Shown here in pieces: positions 21,294 through 31,980 of a stretch of DNA of 64,000 nt; the first letter of the stretch is position 1; each line of letters begins with the position of its first letter. The stretch spans positions 1-64,000 of the forward strand of contig CAJQUN010000974.1 in assembly GCA_907163345.1 (NCBI GenBank). The letters are read 5' to 3'. The translations under genes and the position numbers were made by a program. The DNA comes from Haberlea rhodopensis. Lineage: Eukaryota; Streptophyta; Magnoliopsida; Lamiales; Gesneriaceae. The notes below the pieces were generated by a model. It made no database searches. It was not told the DNA's origin and saw nothing but the letters and a program-made list of their open reading frames with translations.

Positions 21294-23742
21294 CTACTTT
21301 CTTGCGGACGACTGATGTGGCTTGAAGTCTTTACTCTTCTCCCCCTTTTTGTCTGCATCAATGTTTTGCAGAAAATCGACAATCTATGCTAGCTGAGCGC
21401 TGATAGCATCAAGACGAGTGTCTTGAGCACGAAGGGAGTTTGCTACGGATGCTCGAACTTCAGTGGCCAGCTCGATCTGCTATTTTCTCAGACTGTTCTT
21501 GTAAGTAGCTTGCTGAGAGAACAGATCATTCAGTCCTCGCTGAAGGCTGCTAATACTGGCTGTCATCTTCTCTTTAAATGAATCAAAGTCCAAAGACGTA
21601 GTCCTCTGAAGGACAGTTCCCTTTGATGAACCTCTATGACTCGTTGAGAGAGAGATAGACAGTTATCAGAGAGGTGCTGAAGGGACATTGCCAGGGATGG
21701 AGCTGCATCAGATAAATGATCTGAAGAGTGATCAGATGACGACAAGGAGTGATCAGCTTCTGCAGCAATGGGTATAATTGAAGATAAAGCAGCTTGGCGT
21801 GTTTCGGACCGGATCAAGGTGACCAAGTCCGAAGAAAATTCTTCTATGAATGCCATATCTTCAGCAGATTGTTCGGGAGAAGTGCTAGGTCTCGAAGGCT
21901 CCTCAACCTGTAAAGCTGCAACAACGGTTGAGACCACCAGATCCGGATCGACGAAAGCTGGCGAGACAACTGTTGTAGGTGCGGCGGTTGGACTGAGTTG
22001 AACATGGGAGACGGATGATCCCAGAGGTATAGACGTTGTTGGGGAGTCCAACAAAACATTCAAGGGTTCATCTGCTGTAACAGACGGAATATTAGTTATT
22101 GTCTGCTCCGCTGTCTGTTCTGCTGTCTGATCCGCTACTCCAGAGTGAATAGTCTCTATGAAAGATTCTGCCAGAGTCTTGCTCCCAGATGGATGATCCG
22201 GGCTGCGTACTGGAGTGGATATGCTGAGCTTCTGTCGTTGAAAGCGGACAGCTAAGTGAAGAGCATGAATATCCATTTCCAGTTGAGCAATAACAGCACC
22301 ATCATCTTTGGCAGTTGGAGTGCTCGGATCGAAATTTGCTATTTTAGCGGCCAAGAGCAAAGTTGCCAGTCTGAATCTCTGGTTGGCATGAAACAGATCT
22401 TTGCGCTGTACAGCAATTCTAACATCGTCTGTCTCTGTCCCCTTAAGGACTTCTTCTTCCATCTTTTGTAGGCGTCTCAGTTTGCCGAAGAACATATCAA
22501 TGTGGTTGATCGTTCTGTACTCGACATATTCATCAAATACCACAATGAGCACCTTCACCTTTTCTTCAAATCCTCCATAGCGATGTCGATGGCTGTTTGC
22601 GCGGCAGATTTGGGTTTGGAGGAGAGAGGTTCAGTGAGAATGGCCTTGCCCTTGCCGATGGAAGATGGGGACTTGATCCCTGATTGGGTGTAGTCTCCCA
22701 ATTCAGTTATAACAATCCATTTGACCACAGGGATGACAGAGGGGACTCTGATGGTTACTTTGGATACAGTGGTTGAAGCTGTTGAAGGTTGGGTTGAAGG
22801 TTGGGGTGCAGGGGTGGCTTTTGTGGAAGGCAAGTTGGGTAGGGTTTTGAGAGGTAGGGTTTTGATTGGCTTGGTGATCTGGGTTCTTGGCTTTTTAGGA
22901 AGGGGCTTGGCTGGTGATGAAGGAGCAGACTGAGTTTCCTCAGAGTCAGTATGAATGGTTAATTTGCGCTTGACTCGAGGTCTTCGAGCAGCAGTCTGTT
23001 CTGTTCCTTTCTCAATCTTGACAGCCACTAGATCGGTAGGAGTGGGTGGAGCACTCTTGGACTTCAGGAGAGCCAATCCCTTGGAGTTGAGAATTTTAAA
23101 CGGACTTAGAGCAGACAGCTTCCCCAGCTCGATGTCCAGCGTCTCCAGTAGTTTGCTTAAAGGAACAGCAAAACAGACAGCCTGTTTGGAGGCGATGACT
23201 GTCTCAAGCAAAACTCCAAATAAGATTGCAGACCAGTTCGTCTTCTGCGCTGAGTGAATAGCAGCCATGGCCCGGAACTTCTCAGCAGTAACAACATCAT
23301 AGCTTCCTGCTTTGCCCAATAATGGCTTGCCAACTATCTCGCATAACACCTGGAAATGAAAGAACATTTCCTTCTTCTTGAACGACGGCTGCAGACGGTG
23401 GCCAAAGATGGATACCTTCCCTTGAAGATCTGTGAGAGTGGCCTGAGGAATATGGCCAAACTCAGTCAGTCCGGTGTTGGGAAGACCAAAGGTCTTTGCC
23501 AGCGTCGACGGAGAAATGCCAAATGATTTGCCCTTTACGGTGGTGGAGATGAACGTCTTCTGAGATACAGCATTGACGAACAGTTCTCGAATCTCCGACT
23601 CCTAAACCACCGTTCCACATTCCAGAAAATTCCTTAAACCAGAAGATTCTAAGGACTTGAATATAGAGACCATTTCGGGATCTTCAGCCCTGTAGATATC
23701 ATGGAACTCAACAGAAAGAGAGTTGTGAGTGATAGTGGCCAT
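21294..23742 (-). pseudogene. Element B 3' ORF (SIRE-type extra ORF, function unknown)
   Basis: The ATG at 23742 opens MATITHNSLSVEFHDIYRAE. One in-frame TAG lies near 23605. The frame then runs to 22555 through a globular region (VLCEIVGKPLLGKAGSYDV, NWSAILFGVLLETVIASKQA) and a Pro/Ser/Thr/Lys-rich stretch (about 22680-22980). A 1-nt deletion near 22560 shifts to a second long frame (22558-21563). The C-terminus is heptad-like (TRLDAISAQLA) and ends at 21294 after more frame changes. Extra ORFs after pol in SIRE elements have been called envelope-like; I see no signal peptide or membrane span, so I do not assign that role. It closely matches the A 3' ORF. Confidence 0.7.
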
Positions 23743-24141
23743 TTAAGTGTAATGAAAAATACGAAGAGTTGGAAGAGAAATTAGAGAGTTAGAAAGCAGA
23801 CAGCGGTAATTCGTAAAAAGTGAATGAAAATGAAATGTTCAGCCCGCAAAATAAGAGAGAGAAGACACGTGTCTTTATCTCGAAGACTGATAATTAAATA
23901 ATCCAAAATAAACGGTCAGGATGAAAGAGAGATAAGGCGGTTAAAATTGCGATCAGTCCGGGCTGTTTTAAACAATTATTCTATTTAAGGATTTGTTGAC
24001 CAGACAGATCATGGGATAACATCAGATTTGACATAGATCGGTCTGAAAGTTCGGACCGGTCTGTGTCGTTCTGATCATTGTATTATCGATCTGTGCCAGC
24101 ATACAAAAAAAAAAAACTAACAGAAAGATACTTCTAAAACA

Positions 24142-27100
24142 TCAAGATAAGTCTATTAAACCAAGAATTTGACGAAAATAATTAAACTTAGCCTCAGGAA
24201 GTGGTTTGGTGAAGATATCTGCTGCTTGCTGGTCTGTTGAAATATGCTTGATCCGAATTTCCTTTTTGCCAACATGATCTCGAATAAAATGATGTCTTAT
24301 ATCAATGTGCTTTGTTCGAGAGTGCAAAACTGGATTATACGTTATAGCAATTGCACTTGTGTTGTCACAAAATATCAGAGATTCAACAGCTTGAATGCCA
24401 TAGTCTTTGAGCTGGTGTTGAATCCAGACATTTGAGCGCAGCAGCTTCCAGCGGCAAGATATTCTGCTTCAGCTGTAGATGTGGCAATAGATGTTTGCTT
24501 CTTGCTAAACCAAGAGATCAATCTTTCACCTAAGAATTGACATGTTCCACTGGTGCTTTTGCGATCAATCTTACAACCAGCATAATCAGCGTCTGAATAT
24601 CCTATTAAGCTGAAATTTGAATCTTTGGAATACCAAAGACCAACGTTCTGAGATCCTTTCAAGTATTTCAGAATACGCTTAGCAGCAATAAAGTGTGATT
24701 GCTTTGGTTCTGACTGAAATCTAGCGCACATACAGACTGAGAACATAATATCAGGCCGGCTCGCTGTAAGATACAAGAGCGATCCGATCAGTCCTCGATA
24801 CATAGATACTTCAACTGCTGTTCCCCCTTCGTCTTTATCTAACTTGATTGTAGGACTTATTGGAGTTGATGCAGTTGAACACATTTTCATTCCGAATCTC
24901 TTGAGAAGCTCTTTGGTATACTTGGTTTGATTTATGAAAATGCCATTGCTGAGCTGTTTGACTTGGAGACCCAGAAAGAATGAAAGTTCTCCCATCATAC
25001 TCATCTCAAATTGTCACTGCATTAACTTAGAGAATTTCTCGCATAATTTGGGGTTAGTTGACCCAAAAATGATATCGTCAACATAAATTTGAACTAACAG
25101 AGTATGTTCCCCCTTAATAAATTTAAATAGAGTTTTATCTACTGAGCCGATCTGAAAATCATGGTTCAGCAGAAAGTGAGACAAAGTGTCATACCAGGCT
25201 CTTGGGGCTTGTTTCAGACCATATACTGCTTTATTCAGTAGATATACATGATTTGGAAATGAGTGGTTCTGAAATCCAGGAGGTTGCTCAATGTAGACTT
25301 CCTCCTGAAGCTTACCATTAAGAAAGGCACTCTTAACATCCATTTGATATACCTTGAAGTCTTTCAAGCAGCATAAGCAAGAAATATTCGGATTGCTTCA
25401 AGTCTGGCGACTGGTGCAAAAGATTCATCGAAGTCAATTCCTTCTTCTTGTCGGAATCCTTGGGCCACCAGTCTGGCTTTGTTTCTAACCACAACTCCAT
25501 CTGCGTCTAGCTTGTTTCTGAACACCCATCTGGTTCCAATAACAGACAGTTCACTTGGCCTGGGGGTTAGACTCCAAACTTGATTTTGTTCAAATTGATT
25601 AAGCTCTTCTTGCATGGCTTTAATCCAGTTGAAATCAGTCAAAGCTTCATCAATCTTTTTAGGTTCCAGATTTGATATGAAAGCAGCATGAGTGAATTCA
25701 TCCATCATCTGTCCTCTAGTTCTAATCGGTGCAGAAGGACTTCCAATTACTAGATCAGGTGGATGCCTCTTTGTCCATCGATAACTCGATTCTGGATTGT
25801 CTGGTCCAGACAGATGAGTAGTAGCGGCATTATCTGATTTAACATTAGATTGAGGAACATCCGGATCGGCTCGATCTGAAGGAGCTTCATTGTCATGATC
25901 CGGTCTGTCTGGTACTTCAGGTTCCGGTGGATTGTCTCTTGACCTGTTAGCTACAATCTCATCATCACTGTTAGCTTCGAGATGGATATTTTCCATCTGA
26001 TTTTGAATTGATTCCTTGCTACCCTCAATACATAAAGATTCATCAAAAACTACATGAACAGATTCTTCTACAGTTAAAGTGCGATTATTGAAAACGCGAA
26101 AAGCTTTGCTATTAGATGAATATCCAAAGAATATCCCATTATCTGATTTAGCTTCAAATGCTGTAAGATGATTCTTACCATTGTTGTGAACGAAGCATTT
26201 GCAGCCAAATACATGAAGATGAGAGATAGACGGTCTGTTACCAGTCCATATTTCATATGGAGTGAGATTCAACTTTTTGTTAATCATAGATCGATTTTGA
26301 GTGTAGGACGCAGTATTTACAGCTTCTGCCCAGAACTTTTGCGAAATGCCAGAATCAGCAAGCATTGTTCTTGCTGCCTCTTTAAGCGTTCTGTTCCTTC
26401 GTTCTGCAACTCCATTTTGTTGGGGAGTTCGGGCGGCTGAAAATTCATGCTTAATTCCCTGATCTTCTAGAAAGGATTCAAGATTATGATTTGAAAACTC
26501 AGTGCCTTTGTCACTTCGAATCCTGTCTATGCTTGATGATTTCTCATTCTGAGTGCGTTTCAGCAGCTTGATCAATTTCGGACCGGTCTGATCTTTACCG
26601 CTTAAAAATATAGTCCAAGTAAAACGTGAGTAATCATCAATAACAACAAGAGTATACCGCATTCCCCCTAAACTTGTTATTGGTATAGGACCAAACAAGT
26701 CCATATGTAATAGTTCTAAGCAACGTGAGGAGGATTTGGCATTCTTGTTTTTGAAGGATGATCTGATCTATTTGCCCATTTGGCAGGCTTCACAAATCTT
26801 ATCCTTAGCAAAGTCGATCTTGGGCAGACCGACAACTAAATCATATTTACACAGGCTCGAAATAGTCTTAAAATTGAGATGATTCAAGCGTTTATGCCAT
26901 AGCCAGTGTTTATTATCATTATTAGCGATGAAGCAAGTAGGATTATCAGGTTGAGCAAAGTTCCAGTTAATCTTATATGTATTTCCATTTCTGATTCCTA
27001 CAAGCATGGTCATACCGTCTGACGATTTAACAGTGCAAGTGTGTTTGTGAAATTCTACAGCATAACCATTATCACATAGTTGACTTACGCTAATCAGATT

Positions 27101-27300
27101 ATAGCATAGATTTTCAACTAATAACACATCATTGATAATGATATTACCATGGACAATCTTACCCTTGCCCACGGTCTTACCCTTTGAGTTATCCCTAAAG
27201 ATGATCTTGGGTCCAGTACATTCTGTGACTTCAGACAGCAGCTCGATGTTTCCAGTCATGTGACGAGAACACCCACTGTCTAAGTACCAGTCTGATGCAA
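24142..27300 (-). pseudogene. Element B pol (protease, integrase, RT, RNase H)
   Basis: In order on the minus strand: protease block WYLDSGCSRHMTG (about 27260-27300); GAG-pre-integrase with WHKRLNHLN and CEACQMG; integrase with MDLFGPIPITS, RSDKGTEF and TPQQNGVAERRNR (the D, D and E positions present); RT with WVFRNKLDADG, VKSAFLNGKLQEEVYIEQPPG and IYVDDIIFGS; RNase H with GYSDADYAGC, STAEAEYLAAG and TKHIDIRHHF. Breaks: TAG near 26772, frameshift near 25365, stop near 25012, frameshift near 24380. Gag and the protease-integrase part share one frame, as usual in Ty1/copia. Confidence 0.9.
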
Positions 27301-27394
27301 GTTTCTTTGATACCTGTCATCAAATATAATTATTGTTGGTACCAATCCTACTTGGGTCCAGAACGGATTAGCCCTTTGGGAACCCACACCTGTA

Positions 27395-29302
27395 TCAGCT
27401 TAATGGCTTGTGTGTGTCTGGTGTGCTATGAGCTGATCTGTTTCGATGTTGTGTGTGATAATGTGTGCGATATGTAAACCTTTGATTCTTATGAGGTAGT
27501 CTATATCTTCGTTGAACTGGTTTTGAGTTATAGTAATTGTATTGTCTTCCTTGCCTTAGATCTTCCACCTTTAGATTTGGCCTGAAAGAAGCAAAGCTTG
27601 CTGGTGCCTTTTCTTTGGCTTGCTTAACATATCCAATCCCTTTTCTCAAACCTTGATTCTCGAAAGAGACTCCCGTTTGAATTGTAGGTGCTTCAGTCTC
27701 ATATACTGTGCTGGATCTAACAAATGTCATTTGTTTGATTTTGTTCTTTACCAGCAACAGTTCAGATTCATCTTTGGTGCAGTCTTTGATATCAAAGCCT
27801 ATGCCAGTAACATCACCGACATTTCTTTGTACCTCTTGCAATTCTTCCAATGATGTTCTGGATTTTGTCCATGTTTTGAAGATATGAGAAAGCTTAGCAT
27901 TTTGTGTGCTAATTCTCTTATTTTCTTCATGGAGCTGATCGTAAGAGATTTTTAGCTTATTCAGCTCGATCTGTAGATTATTGCACTCGCCCAGCTCAGA
28001 GCAGCTTCGTTTGATGTGCTCATCCATTTGATCATTGGCTTTAGCTTTATTTTTCTCAAATGATTCAGCTAAGAGTCTATAATCATTAGCCATGTCTTGT
28101 AGTGCGGACATGAGCTCTTCACGTGTAAATTCATTTGAGTCAAGATCGAATACCTCGTCTGTTTGACTCATATCTTCGTCTGCCATAAGACATTGAATAT
28201 CTTCTTCGCTTTCGCTGGAAGAATATTCGGAGCTTTCTGAATCTGAATCAGTCTGAGCCCACTTGCTGTTTCCTTCTTCTGCTACTAGGACTTTTTGGGA
28301 CTTCCCATGATGACTTTTACGATCTTTGTAGTGCTTCTTTTTCTTGTCATCATGATGCTTCTCTTTTCGTTCTTCTTTCTTCGGTCTGGTGCAATCTGCA
28401 ATGAAATGTTCGGTCTTACCACAATTGTAGCAAGCCTGATCATTAACAACATCGTCCTTTCTTGATTTATAATGATGAGAGGGTCTAAAATTTCTTTTAT
28501 TTTTAGACATAAATTTACCAAATTTCTTGATAAATAATGACATAGCATCATTACTTATCTGTTCGATAGATCGATCTGTTGTGGGGGCGGTCTGGTCTGG
28601 AATGGCTGCCAGCGCTTTGTTTGGTTGAGAGATGAATGGCTCTGCTTCACCTCTGGTGATCAGTTCGAACTCATATGCCTTAAGATCTGCGAACAGATCA
28701 TGAAGTTCAACTTTGTTCATATCTTTGGACTCCCTCATTGCAATGGTCTTAACATCCCATTCTTTTGGCAGGGCTCTCATAACTTTCAGAGCGATCTCTC
28801 TGTTTGAGTATTCTTTGCCCAGACCATTCATTTCACTGATGATACCAGTAACTCTTTCATCAAACTCATTTTGAGTTTCTCCAATCTTCATTTTTATGCT
28901 CTCAAATCTTTGAAGAGCAACAGTCAACTTGTTTTCCTTGGTCTGGTTGTTCCCTTCACATAGCTGTGCTATTTTCTCCCAAATTTCTTTTGCAGTAGAG
29001 CATATTTTGATTTTACTGAACATATTCTTGTCCAATGTCTTGAACAAGATGTCTTTGGCAACGTTGTTGAGGTTTGCTTTCATTCTTTCTTCATTCGTCC
29101 AGAGGGAACTGTCCTTCTCGACCATTTGGGGTTCACCACCAGTAATGGAGACTGCTGTATTGACTTTCAGAATCTTCATTGGTCCATCAGTGATGACGAA
29201 CCACATATCGTCACCCTGTGCTGCCAGATGAGCTTGCATTCTGATTCTCCAATCATCATAGTCTTCTTTTGAGAACATAGGAATTTTGTTGAATGATGCC
29301 AT
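27395..29302 (-). CDS. Element B gag
   Basis: The ATG at 29302 gives about 636 codons to a stop at 27395. The N-terminal UBN2-type gag domain (MASFNKIPMFSKEDYDDWRI) is followed by a lysine-rich stretch and one zinc knuckle, CYNCGKTEHFIADC (CX2CX4HX4C, about 28392-28433). A Ser/Glu/Asp-rich segment (SDSESSEYSSSESEED) and a coiled-coil-like region come next. It is the most intact coding unit of element B. In an intact copy it should read on into protease; the stop at 27395 lies in the junction region. It would form the virus-like particle. Confidence 0.8.
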   Translation of the reverse strand: MASFNKIPMFSKEDYDDWRIRMQAHLAAQGDDMWFVITDGPMKILKVNTAVSITGGEPQMVEKDSSLWTNEERMKANLNNVAKDILFKTLDKNMFSKIKICSTAKEIWEKIAQLCEGNNQTKENKLTVALQRFESIKMKIGETQNEFDERVTGIISEMNGLGKEYSNREIALKVMRALPKEWDVKTIAMRESKDMNKVELHDLFADLKAYEFELITRGEAEPFISQPNKALAAIPDQTAPTTDRSIEQISNDAMSLFIKKFGKFMSKNKRNFRPSHHYKSRKDDVVNDQACYNCGKTEHFIADCTRPKKEERKEKHHDDKKKKHYKDRKSHHGKSQKVLVAEEGNSKWAQTDSDSESSEYSSSESEEDIQCLMADEDMSQTDEVFDLDSNEFTREELMSALQDMANDYRLLAESFEKNKAKANDQMDEHIKRSCSELGECNNLQIELNKLKISYDQLHEENKRISTQNAKLSHIFKTWTKSRTSLEELQEVQRNVGDVTGIGFDIKDCTKDESELLLVKNKIKQMTFVRSSTVYETEAPTIQTGVSFENQGLRKGIGYVKQAKEKAPASFASFRPNLKVEDLRQGRQYNYYNSKPVQRRYRLPHKNQRFTYRTHYHTQHRNRSAHSTPDTHKPLS

Positions 29303-29337
29303 CAGCTCAAGTGTCTTTGTGCTGATTAAGACGACCT

Positions 29338-29349
29338 GCTCTGATACCA
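29338..29349 (-). other. Primer binding site of element B
   Basis: TGGTATCAGAGC on the minus strand (initiator methionine tRNA), two bases inside the 5' LTR boundary. Confidence 0.9.
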
Positions 29350-29351
29350 CT

Positions 29352-30520
29352 TGTTAGGATCGGTCCAGAGTGTTTAGAGGGGGGGGGGGGGGGGGGGGGG
29401 TTAATGAACACTCCTATAAAATTTAATCCATTGTGATTTCTTTCGGATTAGTGAAAGAAATCTGTTTCTTAATCAACTCTGCTGCATAACAGACCACTGA
29501 AAGTTTTAGTGCGGAACGGCCTGTTCTTAGATTAGTAAGAACGGCTCGATGGCTTGAATAGTATAATGAGTGCAGAATGATAAAACACAGAATATGTTTC
29601 TGGAAGTTCGAAGGTGGTGTAATCCTTCTACGTCTCCCCTTCTTCCAATTAAGGAAGGATTCCACTAGAAGACTTTGATTTATACAATCCTGTTGTACAA
29701 ATCCGATTCAGCTGGATTTACCTCACTACCAGACTGAAACTCCTAGTCTCTCGATCTGTTCAGACACACTCTGTCTGACAGTTACAATTGATTCTCACTT
29801 CTATATCTCAATACAGAATACACAAGATAGACTGTAGTCTATGCACACACTGATCCTAAAATGATCAAATATTACAATATACTTGTGCTTATGAAGATTT
29901 TCAGCTTGAGAATGTCTGAACTTGTAAGCTTGTGCTGTTTAGCTTTCTTGTGCGTTTTTCGATTGATCAGACTCTATCTTGAGCTCTTCTGTTGCATCCT
30001 TATATAGTTGCATGTACCAACGACATTATTTCCCTTAATGTGCAACTCTTGACTCTGCTTATACTATGAGTAAGCTGCAGTCTTCTTCTTTAGGGTACTT
30101 GCCATTCTGGTTCATGCTTTCGGCGACTGTCAGGTAAGATCTTCTTTGTCTTCTTACCTTTTATGGTAATCTTCAGTCCTTGGTCTTTTTCAGCATTAAT
30201 TGCAACATTAAATGCTTCAATAAATAGCCGTTAATGATTCGGACTGAAGAACTAATTCTTATTCAGCCTTGACTGCTCTGATCTGATAATAGCTGAGATC
30301 GATCTGACGGTTCGATCTGGTCAGGCTGATATCCATCGATCCGACCATATTAGCTTGATCTGTTTTGAGCGATCGATTTGGTCAGTCTGATTTCCATCGA
30401 TCCGATCTGATTTGCGATATACCATATCCGCTTGATCTGTTTTGAGCGATCGATCTGGTCAGTCTGATTTCCATGATCCGCTCTGATATGTTTTGTCATC
30501 TTTAAAATCCGGAACTAACA
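29352..30520 (-). repeat. 5' LTR of element B
   Basis: 1169 bp, the partner of 19900-21054. It has the longest G run (22 nt at 29379-29400) and the same GATC-rich tandem repeats near 30320-30485. Confidence 0.9.
29379..29400. repeat. Poly-G tract in the 5' LTR of B
   Basis: Twenty-two consecutive G, five more than in the partner LTR. Confidence 0.9.
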
Positions 30521-31924
30521 AAAGACCATTGCAATGAGGGAGTCTAAAGATCTGAACAAAGTTGAACTTCATGATCTGTTCGCAGATCGTAAGGCATATG
30601 AGTTCGAACTGATCACCAGAGGTGAAGCAGAGCCATTCATCTCTCAACCAAACAAAGCACTGGCAGCCATTCCAGACCAGACCACCCTCACAACAGATCG
30701 ATCTATCGAACAGATAAGTAATGATGCTATGTCACTTTTTATCAAGAAATTTGGTAAATTCATGTCTAAGAATAAAAGGAATTTTAAACCTTCTCATCAC
30801 TATAAATCGAGAAAAGACGATGCTGTTAATGATCAGCTTGCTACAATTGTGGTAAGACCGGACACTTTATTGCAGATTGCACCAGACCGAAGAAAGAAGA
30901 ACGAAAAGAAAAGCATCGTGATGACAAGAAAAAGAAGCACTACAAAGATCGTAAAAATCATCATGGGAAGTCCCAAAAGGTCCTAGTAGCAGAGGAAGGA
31001 AACAACAAGTGGGCTCAGACTGACTCAGATTCAGAAAGCTCCGAATATTCATCCAGCGAAAGCGAAGAAGATATTCAATGTCTAATGGCAGACGAAGAAA
31101 TGAGTCAAACAGACGAGGTATTCGATCTTGACTCAAATGAATTCACACGTGAAGAGCTTATGTCCGCACTGCAAGACATGGCTAATGATTATAGAATTTT
31201 AGCTGAATCATTTGAGAAAACTAAAGCTAAAGCCAATGATCAAATAGATGAGCACATCAAACCAAGCTGCTCTGAGCTAGGTAAGTGCAATAATCTACAG
31301 ATCGAGCTGAATAAGCTGAAAATATATTATGATCAGCTTCATGAAGAAAATAAGAGAATTAGCACACAAAATGCTAAGCTTTCTTATATTTTCAAAACAT
31401 GGACAAAATCAAGAGCATCACTGGAAGAATTGCAAGAGGTACAAAGAAATGTCGGTGATGTCACCGGCATAGGCTTTGATATCAAAGACTGCACCAAAGA
31501 TGAATCTGAACTGTTGCTGGTAAAGAACAAAATCAAACAAATGACATTTGTTAGTTCCAGCACAGTATATGAAACTGAAGCGCCTAAAATTCAAACGGGA
31601 GTCTCCTTCGGGGATCAAGGTTTGAGAAGAGGAATTGGGTACATTAACCAAGCCAAAGAAAAGGCACCAGCAAGCTTTGTGTCTATCAGACCAAATCTAA
31701 AGGTGCAAGATCTAAGGCAAGGAAGATCATCCAACTACTATAACTCAAAACCAGTTCAACGAAGATATAGATTACCTCATAAGAATCAAAGGTTTCCATA
31801 TCGCACACATTATCAAACACAACATCGAAACATATTAGCTCACATCACACCAGACACACACAAGCCATTAAAGCTGATACAGGTGTGGGTTCCCAAAGGG
31901 CTAATCCGTTCTGGACCAAAGTAG
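30521..31924 (+). pseudogene. Element A gag, C-terminal part
   Basis: Continues the gag cut at 19899: IAMRESKDLNKVELHDLFAD and onwards. A 1-nt loss near 30836 breaks the frame at the zinc knuckle; the CYNCGKTGHFIADC knuckle is readable in the neighbouring frame. From 31085 the acidic and coiled-coil part is open (MADEEMSQTDEVFDLDSNEF) to 31924, ending in the linker toward protease. Confidence 0.85.
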
Positions 31925-31980
31925 GATTGGGTACCAACAGTAATTATGTTTGATGACAGGTACCGAAGAATCTAGTATCA

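Larger units (their letters stand above)
19900..30520 (-). mobile_element. Element B: SIRE-like copia retrotransposon inserted in the gag of A
   Basis: LTRs at 19900-21054 and 29352-30520 are flanked by aaagac at 19894-19899 and 30521-30526 (6 bp as aligned, or 5 bp plus one base). Coding sequence lies on the minus strand, so 29352-30520 is the 5' LTR. B belongs to the same family as A, with closely matching gag, pol and 3' ORF, but is inserted in the opposite orientation. Total length is 10.6 kb. Pol has two stops and two frameshifts, and the 3' ORF has one stop and further frame changes. Confidence 0.9.

Noticed and set aside
22256..22933. Plus-strand ORFs opposite the B 3' ORF
   Set aside because: Antisense shadows of the Pro/Ser/Thr-rich coding strand.
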